Shown: one piece after another, positions 16,610 through 25,156 of the stretch
How positions within the stretch are numbered: the stretch's first letter is position 1
Layout: each line of letters starts with the position of its first letter
Source of the DNA: Salinactinospora qingdaonensis
Lineage (GTDB): Bacteria; Actinomycetota; Actinomycetes; Streptosporangiales; Streptosporangiaceae
Direction: 5' to 3'
Length of the DNA: 53,167 nucleotides
Assembly: GCF_039539445.1 (NCBI RefSeq)
Contig: NZ_BAABDD010000032.1
Coordinates: 1 to 53,167, forward strand
Program-made: the position numbers and the translations under genes
The notes under the pieces: model-generated
Seen by the model: only the letters and a program-made list of their open reading frames with translations
Database searches by the model: none
What the model was told of the DNA's origin: nothing

Positions 16610-17669
16610 GAGCGGGCAGTCCTTCCGTGGGGGAGGCGGCGCCAGCGTGCTGTACCGCCACAGGGGGCGCGCTCGCGCACAGGGTCTTGGCGGCCGTGAT
16701 CAGCCGCACCACGTCGGAGTGCCCGGTCAGTCCGTCACCGGCGCGGCCGGTGGCGTAGCGGTCGTAGACCCGCAGCAGGAACGCGGTGAGGGCGTCGTCG
16801 GTGAAGAGTTCGCGGCTGTCGTGGCCCGCGCTGCGGGTGCGCAGTTGCGCGGTGTCGTCGGCGTCGCTACACGGGTAGTGCCCGGTGAGGGTGCCTTCCT
16901 CGAACTCCAGGGTGATGCGGCGCTCGCGTACGGGAGAGGTCAGATCGGAGGAGATGTCGGTCCGGACTCCGCTGGCGTGCACTAGCGACAGGTGAGCGCC
17001 TCCCATGGCGGGCACCCGGGTGCCGCCGAATACCAGGTCGCTCCAGGAGGCGTCGAGGAGATGGGCCCGGCCGGCCAGGTCCAGAGCCAGGCGCAGCGAA
17101 TGCGGGATCTCGACGTCGAAGGCGGTGGGGTGGTCGCGGCGGTGGCGCGACCGCTGGAAGCGGGGCTTGTGCTGGACGATCGACATGGACCGTAGCGCGC
17201 CCAGGTCACCGTCGCGGATCGCTGAACGCAGGCGTTCGGTCAGTGCGCTGGCCAGCCAATGCGCCGTCACCGTCAGGTCGAGGTCCCACCGGCGGCGCAG
17301 CCGCAACACGACGTCGAGCCCGAACAGGTCAGTAGCTAGCGGCTTCTCCACGAGGATACGGCGAAACCCCAGGCCGGCGAGTTCGTTGAGGGTGCTGGCG
17401 CGCGCATAGGGCGGGGTGCACAGGTGGACGACCGTGCGGCTTGGATCGATCGTCGCCGCCGCCTCGGCCAGGGAGCGCACCAGGGTTACACCCGCCGGCG
17501 GTGGTGGGGTTAAACGGCGGTCGAAGGCGAGGATCGGGTGCGCGGAGAAGGGGACGGCGGCGCTGTGGTCGCCGTCCGCGCTAGCAGCCAGGGCACGGGC
17601 CCGTAACAGTGTGGGCAGGTGCAACTTTCGCCCTGAGCGTCCCAACCCGACGATGAGCGTGTGGAGCAT
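16602..17669 (-). CDS. Second Gfo/Idh/MocA-family oxidoreductase, first gene of the left operon
   Basis: A 355-residue dehydrogenase. The Rossmann motif LIVGLGRSGRKLHLPTLL starts at residue 5, VVHLCTPPYARAS follows, and ILVEKPLATD marks the family's EKP. The substrate domain contains FDVEIPHSLRLALDL. It is only distantly related to the other Gfo/Idh protein of the operon, so the two probably act on different intermediates. ATG 17669 is preferred over GTG 17690 because a GGAG lies just upstream of it. It has an in-frame TTA codon (minus strand, 17511-17513), which could make the whole operon subject to tRNA-based developmental control. Confidence 0.86.
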   Translation of the reverse strand: MLHTLIVGLGRSGRKLHLPTLLRARALAASADGDHSAAVPFSAHPILAFDRRLTPPPPAGVTLVRSLAEAAATIDPSRTVVHLCTPPYARASTLNELAGLGFRRILVEKPLATDLFGLDVVLRLRRRWDLDLTVTAHWLASALTERLRSAIRDGDLGALRSMSIVQHKPRFQRSRHRRDHPTAFDVEIPHSLRLALDLAGRAHLLDASWSDLVFGGTRVPAMGGAHLSLVHASGVRTDISSDLTSPVRERRITLEFEEGTLTGHYPCSDADDTAQLRTRSAGHDSRELFTDDALTAFLLRVYDRYATGRAGDGLTGHSDVVRLITAAKTLCASAPPVAVQHAGAASPTEGLPAHV

Positions 17670-18140
17670 GCGGACTCCGGTTACCTTCACAGAATTTTTT
17701 ATTCGTGACCACTGGTAGGAACGGCCAGAAAGAGGAATGGGGGATTTCCGGAGGGATGCTATCAGTTGAAACGTTCTCGCATAGCGGCCTTATAGTGACG
17801 GATCGGGCGAATTTGGAATGATGGAGTTGTTGGCCAGCTCGTGCCGTTCGACGGGGGTGCGTCGTTGTCGAGGTGAGGTTGTGGGCTGGGATAAGCCACA
17901 AGAAGAGCAAAAAGGACATAGGTAACTCATGTTACTTATGCCCTCGTTTTATGAGATTCACCATCGACGCGTCACTCATTTTGGGGAAGTTGGGTTTCCG
18001 GCGCCTTATTTCCGGCTATCGTCAAGAAGTGGCTGCCGAGTTGTAGATAACGACGCCATTTTCGGGCGTAGTCCCCTCACCGTGCCCGATCCCTTCTGAC
18101 GAACCGAGCTGTCTTTGCCGTCAACCAAAGGTGCGTGACC
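17670..18140. promoter_or_regulatory. Divergent promoter region of the biosynthetic cluster
   Basis: A 471-bp AT-richer gap between the two divergent operons of the cluster. It has no supported gene. The inverted repeat at 17917-17940 is the clearest regulatory candidate. No cluster-linked regulator gene is seen in the operons themselves. Confidence 0.6.
17917..17940. promoter_or_regulatory. Operator-like inverted repeat in the cluster promoter
   Basis: CATAGGTAAC and GTTACTTATG form 10-bp arms (one mismatch) around TCAT, roughly central between the two operons. The inner GTAACTCATG also occurs beside the repeat upstream of the SCO6745-like gene, so one regulator might bind both. Confidence 0.45.
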
Positions 18141-19352
18141 ATGCACGAGGTGCCGTGTTCTTCCGCTGTGGGCATCGACGATCCCCCCGAGGGCGGCGCG
18201 GTCCCGTTCTTCACCCAGGCGACCTCGTTCGCTGACCTGTGGCCCACCGTGCGCGCCCACTGTGATGAGGTCATCGACCGCGGCAAGTACTCCCACGGCG
18301 GCAAGGTCGCCGAGTTCGAGACCGCCCTGGCCGCCTGGACCGGTGCCCGCCATGTCATCGGAGTCAACTCCGGAACCGACGCCCTCGTCCTGTTGCTGCG
18401 GGCCTGTGGCCTAGAGCCGGGAGACGAGGTCATCGTGCCGGCGTTCAGCTTCATCGCCACCGCCACCTCGGTGTCGCTGGCCCATGGCCGGCCCGTCTTC
18501 GCCGACATCGAGCCCGACTCCTACGCGATCGACCCCCGCCGCGCGCAGCAGGCCATCACCGCCCGCACCCGCGCGATCATGCCCGTCCACCTCTTCTGCC
18601 AGATGGCCGACATGGCCGCGCTCGACGGCCTCGCCCGCGAGCATGGGCTGACCCTCGTCGAAGACAGCGCCGAAGCCATCGGCATGCGCTGGAACGGCAC
18701 CCACGCCGGTCTGCTCGGCGCCGGCGGAGTGCTCTCGTTCTTTCCCACCAAGACGCTTGGGGCCATCGGGGATGCGGGCGCCATCCTCACCGACGATCCC
18801 CACGTGGCCGAAACCGCTATGGCCCTGCGCCACCATGGGCGCGGTGGCCGCACCCTCGACCATTTCCCCGGCATTTCCAACCTCACGGTCATCCCGGGCA
18901 CCAACAGCAAGATGGACGACTTCCAGGCGGCGGTCCTCCTGGCCAAGCTCGCCCACCTTGAACACGCGATCCAGCGCCGCGCCGACCTCGCCGCGGCCTA
19001 CACCGAACGGTTGGCCGATGTGCCCGGCGTGCGGCGGCTGCCCACCGCGGTCGCACGTCCCGTTCCCACCGACCCCGTGTTCTACGTCTACCTCGTCGAG
19101 GTGGCCGACCGCGACGCCCTCACCCGCTACCTCGACGACCACGGGGTGGGCACCGAGATCTACTACCCCACTCCGCTGCACCTCCAGCCCTGCTTCGCCG
19201 ACCTGGGCTACGGTCCCGGCGACTTCCCCAACGCCGAAGCGGCCTGCGAGGTGAGCGTCGCACTCCCGCTCCACCCCGACCTCACCATCGGTCAGGTGGA
19301 CCGGGTATGCGCCCTGATCAGTCGGTTCTACTCGGAAGGTAGGCGTGCGTGA
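18141..19352 (+). CDS. DegT/DnrJ/EryC1-family aminotransferase 1
   Basis: A 403-residue PLP-dependent sugar or cyclitol aminotransferase. Visible features are NSGTDALVLLL (phosphate-binding loop), VEDSAEAIG (the Asp that binds the pyridine nitrogen; Glu where many members have Gln, as in perosamine synthases), SFFPTKTLGAIGD with the Schiff-base lysine, and VFYVYLVEV plus YYPTPLH in the C-terminal domain. ATG 18141 is chosen with AAAGGTG upstream; GTG 18135 is an alternative. It is the first gene of the right operon and overlaps the second aminotransferase by GTGA. It probably transaminates a ketosugar or inosose made by the left-operon dehydrogenases. Confidence 0.9.
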   Translation: MHEVPCSSAVGIDDPPEGGAVPFFTQATSFADLWPTVRAHCDEVIDRGKYSHGGKVAEFETALAAWTGARHVIGVNSGTDALVLLLRACGLEPGDEVIVPAFSFIATATSVSLAHGRPVFADIEPDSYAIDPRRAQQAITARTRAIMPVHLFCQMADMAALDGLAREHGLTLVEDSAEAIGMRWNGTHAGLLGAGGVLSFFPTKTLGAIGDAGAILTDDPHVAETAMALRHHGRGGRTLDHFPGISNLTVIPGTNSKMDDFQAAVLLAKLAHLEHAIQRRADLAAAYTERLADVPGVRRLPTAVARPVPTDPVFYVYLVEVADRDALTRYLDDHGVGTEIYYPTPLHLQPCFADLGYGPGDFPNAEAACEVSVALPLHPDLTIGQVDRVCALISRFYSEGRRA

Positions 19353-20494
19353 TCCCTTTCTTTCCCCCCGACCTGTTCGAGGACGAACGCGAAACGCTGC
19401 TGGAGACGGTGCGCACCGTGGCCACCGCACCCGAGCAGCGGTTCATCCTTGGCTCCCACACCGCGCACTTCGAGGAGCGGTTGCGCGACCACTTGGGGGC
19501 CGCCGACGTCGTCGCCTGCGGCAGCGGCACCATGGCCCTCAGCATCGTGCTGCGGGCCATGGAGGTGGGAGCCGGCGACGAGGTCATCGTGCCCGCCTTC
19601 GGCTGTGCCCCACTGGCCAGCACCGTGATCGAGGCCGGGGCCACCCCGCTCTTCGTCGACATCGACCCCTGGACGATGGTCCTCGACCCCGATCTAGCCG
19701 AACAGGCGGTGACCAGCCGCACTACCGCCCTGATGCCCGCGCACATGTTCTCGGTCATGGCCGACATGCCCCGCATACGCGAGATCGCGCAACGGCACGG
19801 CCTGCACCTGGTAGAGGATTCCGCCGTGGCCCAAGGCGGCTCGCTGTTGGGGCACCCGGCCGGGCGGTGGGGCGACGCCGGTGTCTTCTCCTTCGTGCAG
19901 GTGAAGACCTTCGGCACCGCCGGTGAGGGCGGCGCCGTCGTCACCGACACTCCCGAACTCGGCAGACTCGCCCGGATGCTGCGCAACCACGGCCAGGACG
20001 GCCGCACGCGGTTCACCCACCACCGGATCGGCTACAACAGCCGCTTCGACGAAATCCAGGCCGCTTTCCTCACCCATCGGCTGCCCACCCTCGACGATCG
20101 GCTCCAGCGCCGTGCCCGCATCGCCGCCTACTACACCGAGCGCTTCGCCCCCTTGGCCGAGCGCGGCATCCAGCCGCCGCCCCCCGACGGCGACGGGCGG
20201 TGCTACTACGTCTACTCCCTGCTGGCCGAGCACCGCGACGCGCTCCGCGACCACCTCGCGGCCAACGGCGTCGCCAGCCACGTCTACTACCCCCGCCCCC
20301 TACCCCACCACCCCGCCTTCGCCGCCTTCGCCCCCGAAGGCGCGCGCTGGCCCAACGCCGAACGCGCCAGCGCGCGCACGCTCGCGCTGCCGATCTTTCC
20401 GCACTTGACCGACGCCCAAGTCGAGCACATCGCCGACACCGTGTGCACCTTCGCGCCCGCCGCCCACGAGACCACGGCAGGAGCAACACCGTGA
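19349..20494 (+). CDS. DegT/DnrJ/EryC1-family aminotransferase 2
   Basis: A 381-residue PLP enzyme of the same family but clearly divergent from its upstream neighbour. It shows CGSGTMALSIVL, VEDSAVAQGG, FSFVQVKTFGTAGEGGA with the lysine, GYNSRFDEIQAAF and YYPRPLPHHP. All expected cofactor residues seem present, so two separate transamination steps are likely. It starts with a GTG overlapping the previous stop (GTGA) and ends in a GTGA overlap with the UbiA gene. The product may therefore carry two amino groups, or one enzyme may serve a different precursor. Confidence 0.9.
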   Translation: MIPFFPPDLFEDERETLLETVRTVATAPEQRFILGSHTAHFEERLRDHLGAADVVACGSGTMALSIVLRAMEVGAGDEVIVPAFGCAPLASTVIEAGATPLFVDIDPWTMVLDPDLAEQAVTSRTTALMPAHMFSVMADMPRIREIAQRHGLHLVEDSAVAQGGSLLGHPAGRWGDAGVFSFVQVKTFGTAGEGGAVVTDTPELGRLARMLRNHGQDGRTRFTHHRIGYNSRFDEIQAAFLTHRLPTLDDRLQRRARIAAYYTERFAPLAERGIQPPPPDGDGRCYYVYSLLAEHRDALRDHLAANGVASHVYYPRPLPHHPAFAAFAPEGARWPNAERASARTLALPIFPHLTDAQVEHIADTVCTFAPAAHETTAGATP

Positions 20495-21483
20495 CCGACG
20501 AACTGTCCCCCGCCCCGCCCGCCGCCCCCGCCACCTCCCTGCGCGAGCGGGTCAACGCCTACGCGCGGCTGGCCAAGCTCGACATCGTCGACTACTACTT
20601 CGGACTCGCCGTCGTCTGGTCGCTCCTGCCGGCAGCGGCGTGGTTCGACCCACGCACCATCGCCGTCTTAGCGCTCTTCCTCGTCGGTGAAGTGCTGCTC
20701 GTGGCGGCCATGACCGCTTTCGACGACGTCACCGGCTACCGCGACGGCAGCGACGCCGTCAACTACGGCCCCAACGCCCCGCTACGCCGCCTCGTGCGCA
20801 AACCGCTGCTCGCCGGCACCCTTACGCAAGCCCAAGCCGTGCGGTTCGGCTGGCTCAGCGCCGCCGCCACCATCGTCGTCTGGGGCGGTGCCGTGGCGCT
20901 GGCGCCGCGCCAACCGCTGTGGGCCGTGGCGGTCATGGCACTGTGCCTGTTCTGTTCGGTGCAGTACTCGTGGGGGCTGCGGATCAGCTACCGCGGGGCC
21001 CAGGAACTGTTCCTGATCGGGCTCGGTGTGGGCCTGGTCACCGCCCCCTACGGTCTGCTCGCCGGCGGCCTTGACGGATTCGTGCTCGCCCAAGCCGTCA
21101 TATTCGGGTTCGGTCCCCTGCTGTTCGGGGTCTTCTCCAACACCAACGACATCGAGGGCGACGCCCGGGTCGGCCGTCCCACGGTCGCCGTCCTGGCCGC
21201 CCGGGCAGGCAAAAACGGCCGCAACGCGGCCTTCATCGCCGCCGTGTGCGCTGCTGAGACCTGCGTCATCTGGGGTGCTGCCGCCGTGGGCGTCGCCCCG
21301 CTGTGGTTTCCCCTCATCATGGCGCCGGTCACAGCGCTGCGGGTGGGCCAGCTCCTCATCGGCTTCCGCTCCGGCGACATTCTCCGCGCTCGCAACCTGG
21401 GCATCCGGACCCACCGGGTGAGCGTGGTCCTCCTCATCGCCGCCAACCTCACCGCGACACTGTTGCCGGGAGCCGCCGCGTGA
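20491..21483 (+). CDS. UbiA-family membrane prenyltransferase
   Basis: A 330-residue integral membrane protein with about eight or nine helices. The first Asp-rich motif reads FDDVTGYRDGSD (about 75-86), so the usual leading Asn-Asp of UbiA enzymes is changed to Phe-Asp. The second is NDIEGDARVGRPTVAV (about 222-237), complete. KPLLAGTLTQAQA follows the first motif. UbiA proteins join prenyl diphosphates to aromatic acids, quinone precursors or sugar phosphates, and a few are terpene cyclases. It contains an in-frame TTA codon (20668-20670). CAGGAG precedes the GTG start, which overlaps the aminotransferase stop. The acceptor is unknown. Confidence 0.88.
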   Translation: MTDELSPAPPAAPATSLRERVNAYARLAKLDIVDYYFGLAVVWSLLPAAAWFDPRTIAVLALFLVGEVLLVAAMTAFDDVTGYRDGSDAVNYGPNAPLRRLVRKPLLAGTLTQAQAVRFGWLSAAATIVVWGGAVALAPRQPLWAVAVMALCLFCSVQYSWGLRISYRGAQELFLIGLGVGLVTAPYGLLAGGLDGFVLAQAVIFGFGPLLFGVFSNTNDIEGDARVGRPTVAVLAARAGKNGRNAAFIAAVCAAETCVIWGAAAVGVAPLWFPLIMAPVTALRVGQLLIGFRSGDILRARNLGIRTHRVSVVLLIAANLTATLLPGAAA

Positions 21484-22862
21484 GTACCGAGCGCGCCGAG
21501 TTCGACGTCGTGATCGTGGGCGCAGGGCCAGCCGGGCTCGCGTTGGCCCACACCCTTAGCCGGACCGGGCGTCGCGTACGGGTCCTGGAGAGCGCCGACG
21601 CCGTGGGCGGGCGGATGCGCACCCTGCGCAGCGATGGCTACCTCATCGACACCGGCGCCGAGATGATCGCCAGCGCCGGCTACCCCGCCACCTGGAGCCT
21701 GATCCGCGATCTCGGACTGTCCACCGCCGAAGTGCCGCGCGTGCCCCACCCGATGGCGCTATGGCGCGCCGGCCGCTCCCACCCCCGGGTCGGCCATCCG
21801 GCCGGTCTGCTCACCGGAGCCGGACTGAGTGTGGCGGCCCGGCTCGACCTGGCACGGCTGCTCGCCTGGGGGACACGCGAACGCGCCCGCTTCGACCCCG
21901 AACGCCCCGCCCATACCCCGGTAGGGCACCTGAGCGTGGCCGAGGCACTGCGCTCCTACCACCCCGAGGTGGGGGAGTACCTCGTCAAACCGCTGGCCGC
22001 CGGTTTCTTCGGCTGGGACAGCGCCACCACCGCCGCGGCACCGGTATTGGCGCACCTGTTCGCCACCGGCGGCGCGGCCGGGTTGCGCACCTACCGCGAC
22101 GGCATGGACACCCTCGCCCGCCGGCTCGCAGACCAGCTCGACGTGGTCACCGGGTGCCACGTGCGCGAGGTCGCCCACCGCCATGACGCCCACGGCCGGC
22201 CCGTGGGAGTGCGGGTGAACTACGACGGCGGCAGCCTCGACGCCGAGCGAGCCGTGCTCGCCGTGCCGGCCCCGGTGGCCACTCGGCTGTACCCCACGGC
22301 GCCCGCCGATGAGCGGGCCTTCCTCAAGACCTGCGACTATGCCCCTATGCTGCGGATCAGCCTCGCGTTGGATCGCCCCTTGGCAGTGCGGCCCGGCCGC
22401 GGCGACTTCGCCACCCTCATCCCCCACACCCACGACACCGAGCTAGCCGTGGTCACCGCTGACCACCGTAAACACCCGGGGCGTGTCCCCGAGGGCCGGG
22501 GCCTCGTCTCGCTCATCCCTACCCCGGCCACGACCAAGCACCTCCTCGCCCAGCCCGACTCCGTCGCCGTGGAACGCCTGACCGCCCGCGCCGAACGCTA
22601 CGTCCCCGGCCTGCGCGCCGCGCTGGTCGCAGCCACGGTCCACCGCTTCCCCCACGGACTGCCCGAGGTCACCCCCCGTGCGCTGGCGCTGCATACCCAA
22701 TTCACCACCCGCCCCGTGCGCGCCGTCGACTACGCCGGCGACTGGCTCGCCCTGCGTCCCTGTAGCGAGGGAGCCTTCTCCACTGCCCAGACCACGGCGG
22801 CGCGGGTGTGCGAGCCCGTCACCGACGCCGTGGCGGTGCCGGGCGGGGGACGCCCGTCCTGA
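21480..22862 (+). CDS. FAD-dependent oxidoreductase (amine oxidase/protoporphyrinogen oxidase fold)
   Basis: A 460-residue flavoprotein. The dinucleotide-binding motif VVIVGAGPAGLALAHTL starts at residue 8 and is followed by VLESADAVGGRMRTL, the GG motif of this fold. GFFGWDSATTAAAP, YRDGMDTLARRLAD and a C-terminal VDYAGDWLALRPCSEGAF complete the pattern seen in HemY, CrtI and related desaturases. It probably dehydrogenates an amine, a ring or the prenyl chain. It starts with a GTG overlapping the UbiA stop (GTGA), so tight co-translation is expected. Confidence 0.88.
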   Translation: MSTERAEFDVVIVGAGPAGLALAHTLSRTGRRVRVLESADAVGGRMRTLRSDGYLIDTGAEMIASAGYPATWSLIRDLGLSTAEVPRVPHPMALWRAGRSHPRVGHPAGLLTGAGLSVAARLDLARLLAWGTRERARFDPERPAHTPVGHLSVAEALRSYHPEVGEYLVKPLAAGFFGWDSATTAAAPVLAHLFATGGAAGLRTYRDGMDTLARRLADQLDVVTGCHVREVAHRHDAHGRPVGVRVNYDGGSLDAERAVLAVPAPVATRLYPTAPADERAFLKTCDYAPMLRISLALDRPLAVRPGRGDFATLIPHTHDTELAVVTADHRKHPGRVPEGRGLVSLIPTPATTKHLLAQPDSVAVERLTARAERYVPGLRAALVAATVHRFPHGLPEVTPRALALHTQFTTRPVRAVDYAGDWLALRPCSEGAFSTAQTTAARVCEPVTDAVAVPGGGRPS

Positions 22863-22948
22863 GCAACGCCGTGCCAGGGCGGCACCCCCGCTCTGGCCAA
22901 CGGTCCACCACCCTGCCGACCATGTCACGCGACCCGAGGAAGGAGACG

Positions 22949-23005
22949 GTGAGAACGCGAGCCGTCGCAGATCAACGCGCGGCCCCCTCACCACAGCCGC
23001 CTTGA
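22949..23005 (+). CDS. Possible 18-codon leader peptide ahead of the AMP-ligase
   Basis: A very good ribosome site (AGGAAGGAG) sits 5-6 bases before a GTG at 22949. That frame runs only 18 codons, to a TGA at 23003-23005 that overlaps the TTG start of the next gene. It may be a translated leader that couples ribosomes onto the TTG, or the sign of a one-base indel near 22950-23000 in the true ligase start. I cannot distinguish these from one sequence. Confidence 0.35.
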   Translation: MRTRAVADQRAAPSPQPP

Positions 23006-24609
23006 AAACTCTCGACAATCCTGGACGGCTGTTCGACGTCCTGGCTCAGCGCAACAGCCCGACAACCCTGTGTCTCAGTCGCCCTCTCGACATCGCCCCC
23101 GACAGCGGCACGGCCTACAGTGTGCGCCAACTCGCCGAACTGACCGAGCAGGCGGCCGGCTGGCTCGCCGCCGCCGGAGCCGGCCCGGGAGAGCGAGTGG
23201 CCGTCGTCAAACCCAACCACTGGGACTTTGTCCTGCTCACACTGGCCGCTGCCCGCCTCGGAGCGGTCGCCGCGCCGATCTCGGCCCATCTGGCGCCCGA
23301 CACTGTGGCCACCATGCTCAAACGGCTGGAGCCGGCCGTGCTGGTCACCACCGCCGACGTCGTGCGCTCGGGCGCCGAGGCCGGAGTCGACCTGACCTCC
23401 TTCGCCCGACGCACCGTGAGCATCGACCGTCCCACCCCCGGGGCCGTGCCGTTGGCGGACCTACGCGGCCATCCGGCGCCCCCGCCGGCCAAGCGCGATG
23501 ACGACCAACCGCTCGTCATCATCCACACCTCGGGCACGACCGGTGTGCCCAAGCTCGTCCCCCACTCGACCACGACCATCATCCGCCGCCTGGCCGGATT
23601 CGAGGCCCACCGCTGGCCGGTGCTCGCCAGCCGGCCCGAGGACTCCGTCGCCAGCGCGATCTCTTTTGCTCACGGCCGGGCTCTGGCGTGGACGGCCAGC
23701 GTGTTCTGGCTCGCCCCCCGCGAGGTCACGGCCGTCTGCGACCCCACCCCCGAACGCGCCGAAGCCTTCCTGCGCGCCCATCCCCCCACGATTCTGGAGA
23801 CCCTGCCCTCGACGTACGTGCGGTGGCAGTCGCTGGCCTCGACACCCGACAGCGTGTTCAGCCGGGTGCGGCTCTACATCAGCACCTTCGACGCCATGCA
23901 CCCGCCCACCGTGCGTGCGTTCCTCGCAGCCACGCGGCGCAAGCGGCCGGTGTGGTTGCAAGGGTGGGGGCAAAGCGAGACCGGTCCCCTCACCTTCCGC
24001 TTCCTCACCCGTGCGGCCATGGCCCGCCAGGGACAACGCCACCCCACCACCCGCGACGTGGGGTGGCCGGTCCCCACCCGCACCCGGTTACGCGCCATCG
24101 ATCCCGTCACCTTCCGTCCTGTTCCCCGCGGCACCCCTGGCCTGATCATGGCCCGCACCAAGGGGCTGGGGTTGGGCTATGTCGGCGAGGAAGAGCGGTG
24201 GTGGGCCAAGTCGCGCGGCACCTCGTGGTGGAACACCGGCGACATCGGCGTCATCACCCGCAGCGGAGGGCTGCGGCTAGTCGATCGGGAAGTGGACACG
24301 ATCCCCGAGTCCAGTTGCTTGGAGATGGAAGACGTCATCGACGACCGGTTGCCGTGGGTGCTGGAGTGCATCGTCCTCGGCGCGCCGGGACGCTCGCCGC
24401 TGCCGGTCATCGTCACCGCCAACGGCACCGCCGACATGGACGCCGCCGCGTGGCGTTCCGCCGTCGCCGACCTCCCCCCACTAGCCGAGCCCATCGTCAT
24501 GGCCTGGGAGGAACTCCCCCGGACCGCCACCGGCAAAGTGCGCCGCCACCAGTTGCGAGAGTTGCTCCTCGACGGGGCCGGCCACCACGGGACCGGGCAG
24601 TGGACGTGA
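23002..24609 (+). CDS. AMP-binding (acyl-adenylating) ligase 1
   Basis: A 535-residue ANL-superfamily enzyme. It has the P-loop HTSGTTGVPK (about 173-182), WGQSETGPLTF (A5), WWNTGDIGVI (A7) and the terminal ATGKVRRHQLREL with the catalytic lysine (A10). The A8 hinge reads VDREVDTIPESSCLEMED, an unusual form. It probably activates a carboxylic acid as an adenylate or CoA ester for attachment. No ATG or GTG is available in frame near the domain start; the TTG at 23002 fits the domain boundary and overlaps the leader stop. It carries an in-frame TTA codon at 24088-24090. Confidence 0.82.
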   Translation: MKTLDNPGRLFDVLAQRNSPTTLCLSRPLDIAPDSGTAYSVRQLAELTEQAAGWLAAAGAGPGERVAVVKPNHWDFVLLTLAAARLGAVAAPISAHLAPDTVATMLKRLEPAVLVTTADVVRSGAEAGVDLTSFARRTVSIDRPTPGAVPLADLRGHPAPPPAKRDDDQPLVIIHTSGTTGVPKLVPHSTTTIIRRLAGFEAHRWPVLASRPEDSVASAISFAHGRALAWTASVFWLAPREVTAVCDPTPERAEAFLRAHPPTILETLPSTYVRWQSLASTPDSVFSRVRLYISTFDAMHPPTVRAFLAATRRKRPVWLQGWGQSETGPLTFRFLTRAAMARQGQRHPTTRDVGWPVPTRTRLRAIDPVTFRPVPRGTPGLIMARTKGLGLGYVGEEERWWAKSRGTSWWNTGDIGVITRSGGLRLVDREVDTIPESSCLEMEDVIDDRLPWVLECIVLGAPGRSPLPVIVTANGTADMDAAAWRSAVADLPPLAEPIVMAWEELPRTATGKVRRHQLRELLLDGAGHHGTGQWT

Positions 24610-24620
24610 CCCTCGCGCGC

Positions 24621-24790
24621 CTATGTTCTGTTTTTTGGACGGGCGACCAGGGCCGGCGGTGGGCGCACGTGGGCGAGGGCGTCCGCTGTCGCCTCGCGGG
24701 TTGCCGAGATCGCGCAGCGATCGAGGCACGAGCAGACGAAGAACATTCCCACAGTCCCCGCACCCCAGCCGTCCGAAAAACAGAACCTAA
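24621..24790 (+). mobile_element. MITE-like element B, with core repeat copy 3
   Basis: A 162-bp element (24625-24786) with the best-preserved ends of the three copies. The terminal inverted repeats begin GTTCTGTTTTT and match over about 18 of 19 bases. The flanks are CTAT and CTAA, close to a YTAR target site. The core lies at 24706-24733, identical to consensus with a GCA loop. It begins 12 bases after the ligase stop, in the gap between the two AMP-ligase genes. Confidence 0.8.
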
Positions 24791-24809
24791 CGGCGGGACT
24801 TCCCTCGCC

Positions 24810-24849
24810 GGCGCTGCCCTGGCAGGCCCCGGCCCGCCAGGGCAGCGCC
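24810..24849. terminator. Terminator-like hairpin downstream of the right operon
   Basis: Perfect 14-nt arms at 24810-24823 and 24836-24849 with a 12-nt loop and no T tract. Confidence 0.55.
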
Positions 24850-24899
24850 CCCGGAGGATCGGCCGGGCTTCTCAAAGCGCAGCTTCCCGATGTGGGCTT

Positions 24900-24940
24900 C
24901 CCGCCCGGCCACCACACCCGGGGGGTGGTGGCCGGGCGGG
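24900..24940. terminator. Second terminator-like hairpin downstream of the right operon
   Basis: Perfect 16-nt arms at 24900-24915 and 24925-24940 with a 9-nt loop, rich in G and C. Confidence 0.55.
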
Positions 24941-25156
24941 GGAGTCCGAGCCGGCCACCACGCCATCGGCCAGGTTCGACAGGGGCGCCGCTCCACCCGG
25001 CCGCGACGGCAGCCACCCCCATGGACGGGAGACACCTCTGCCGCGCGCGGTGGAGCGTGGCGATCCCCGGCGGGCTGGCAGCGCCCCTGCTCACCCCACC
25101 ACCGGGACCCGACCGCTTCACCGGAGCGGCCGGTCCCCCATAGCGCGGGAGACTTC

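Larger units (their letters stand above)
24791..25156. other. Intergenic gap with two strong hairpins between the AMP-ligase genes
   Basis: A 366-bp gap with no supported gene. It holds two terminator-like hairpins (separate entries). They imply that the right operon ends here and that the second ligase has its own promoter in the remaining 200 bases. Confidence 0.6.
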
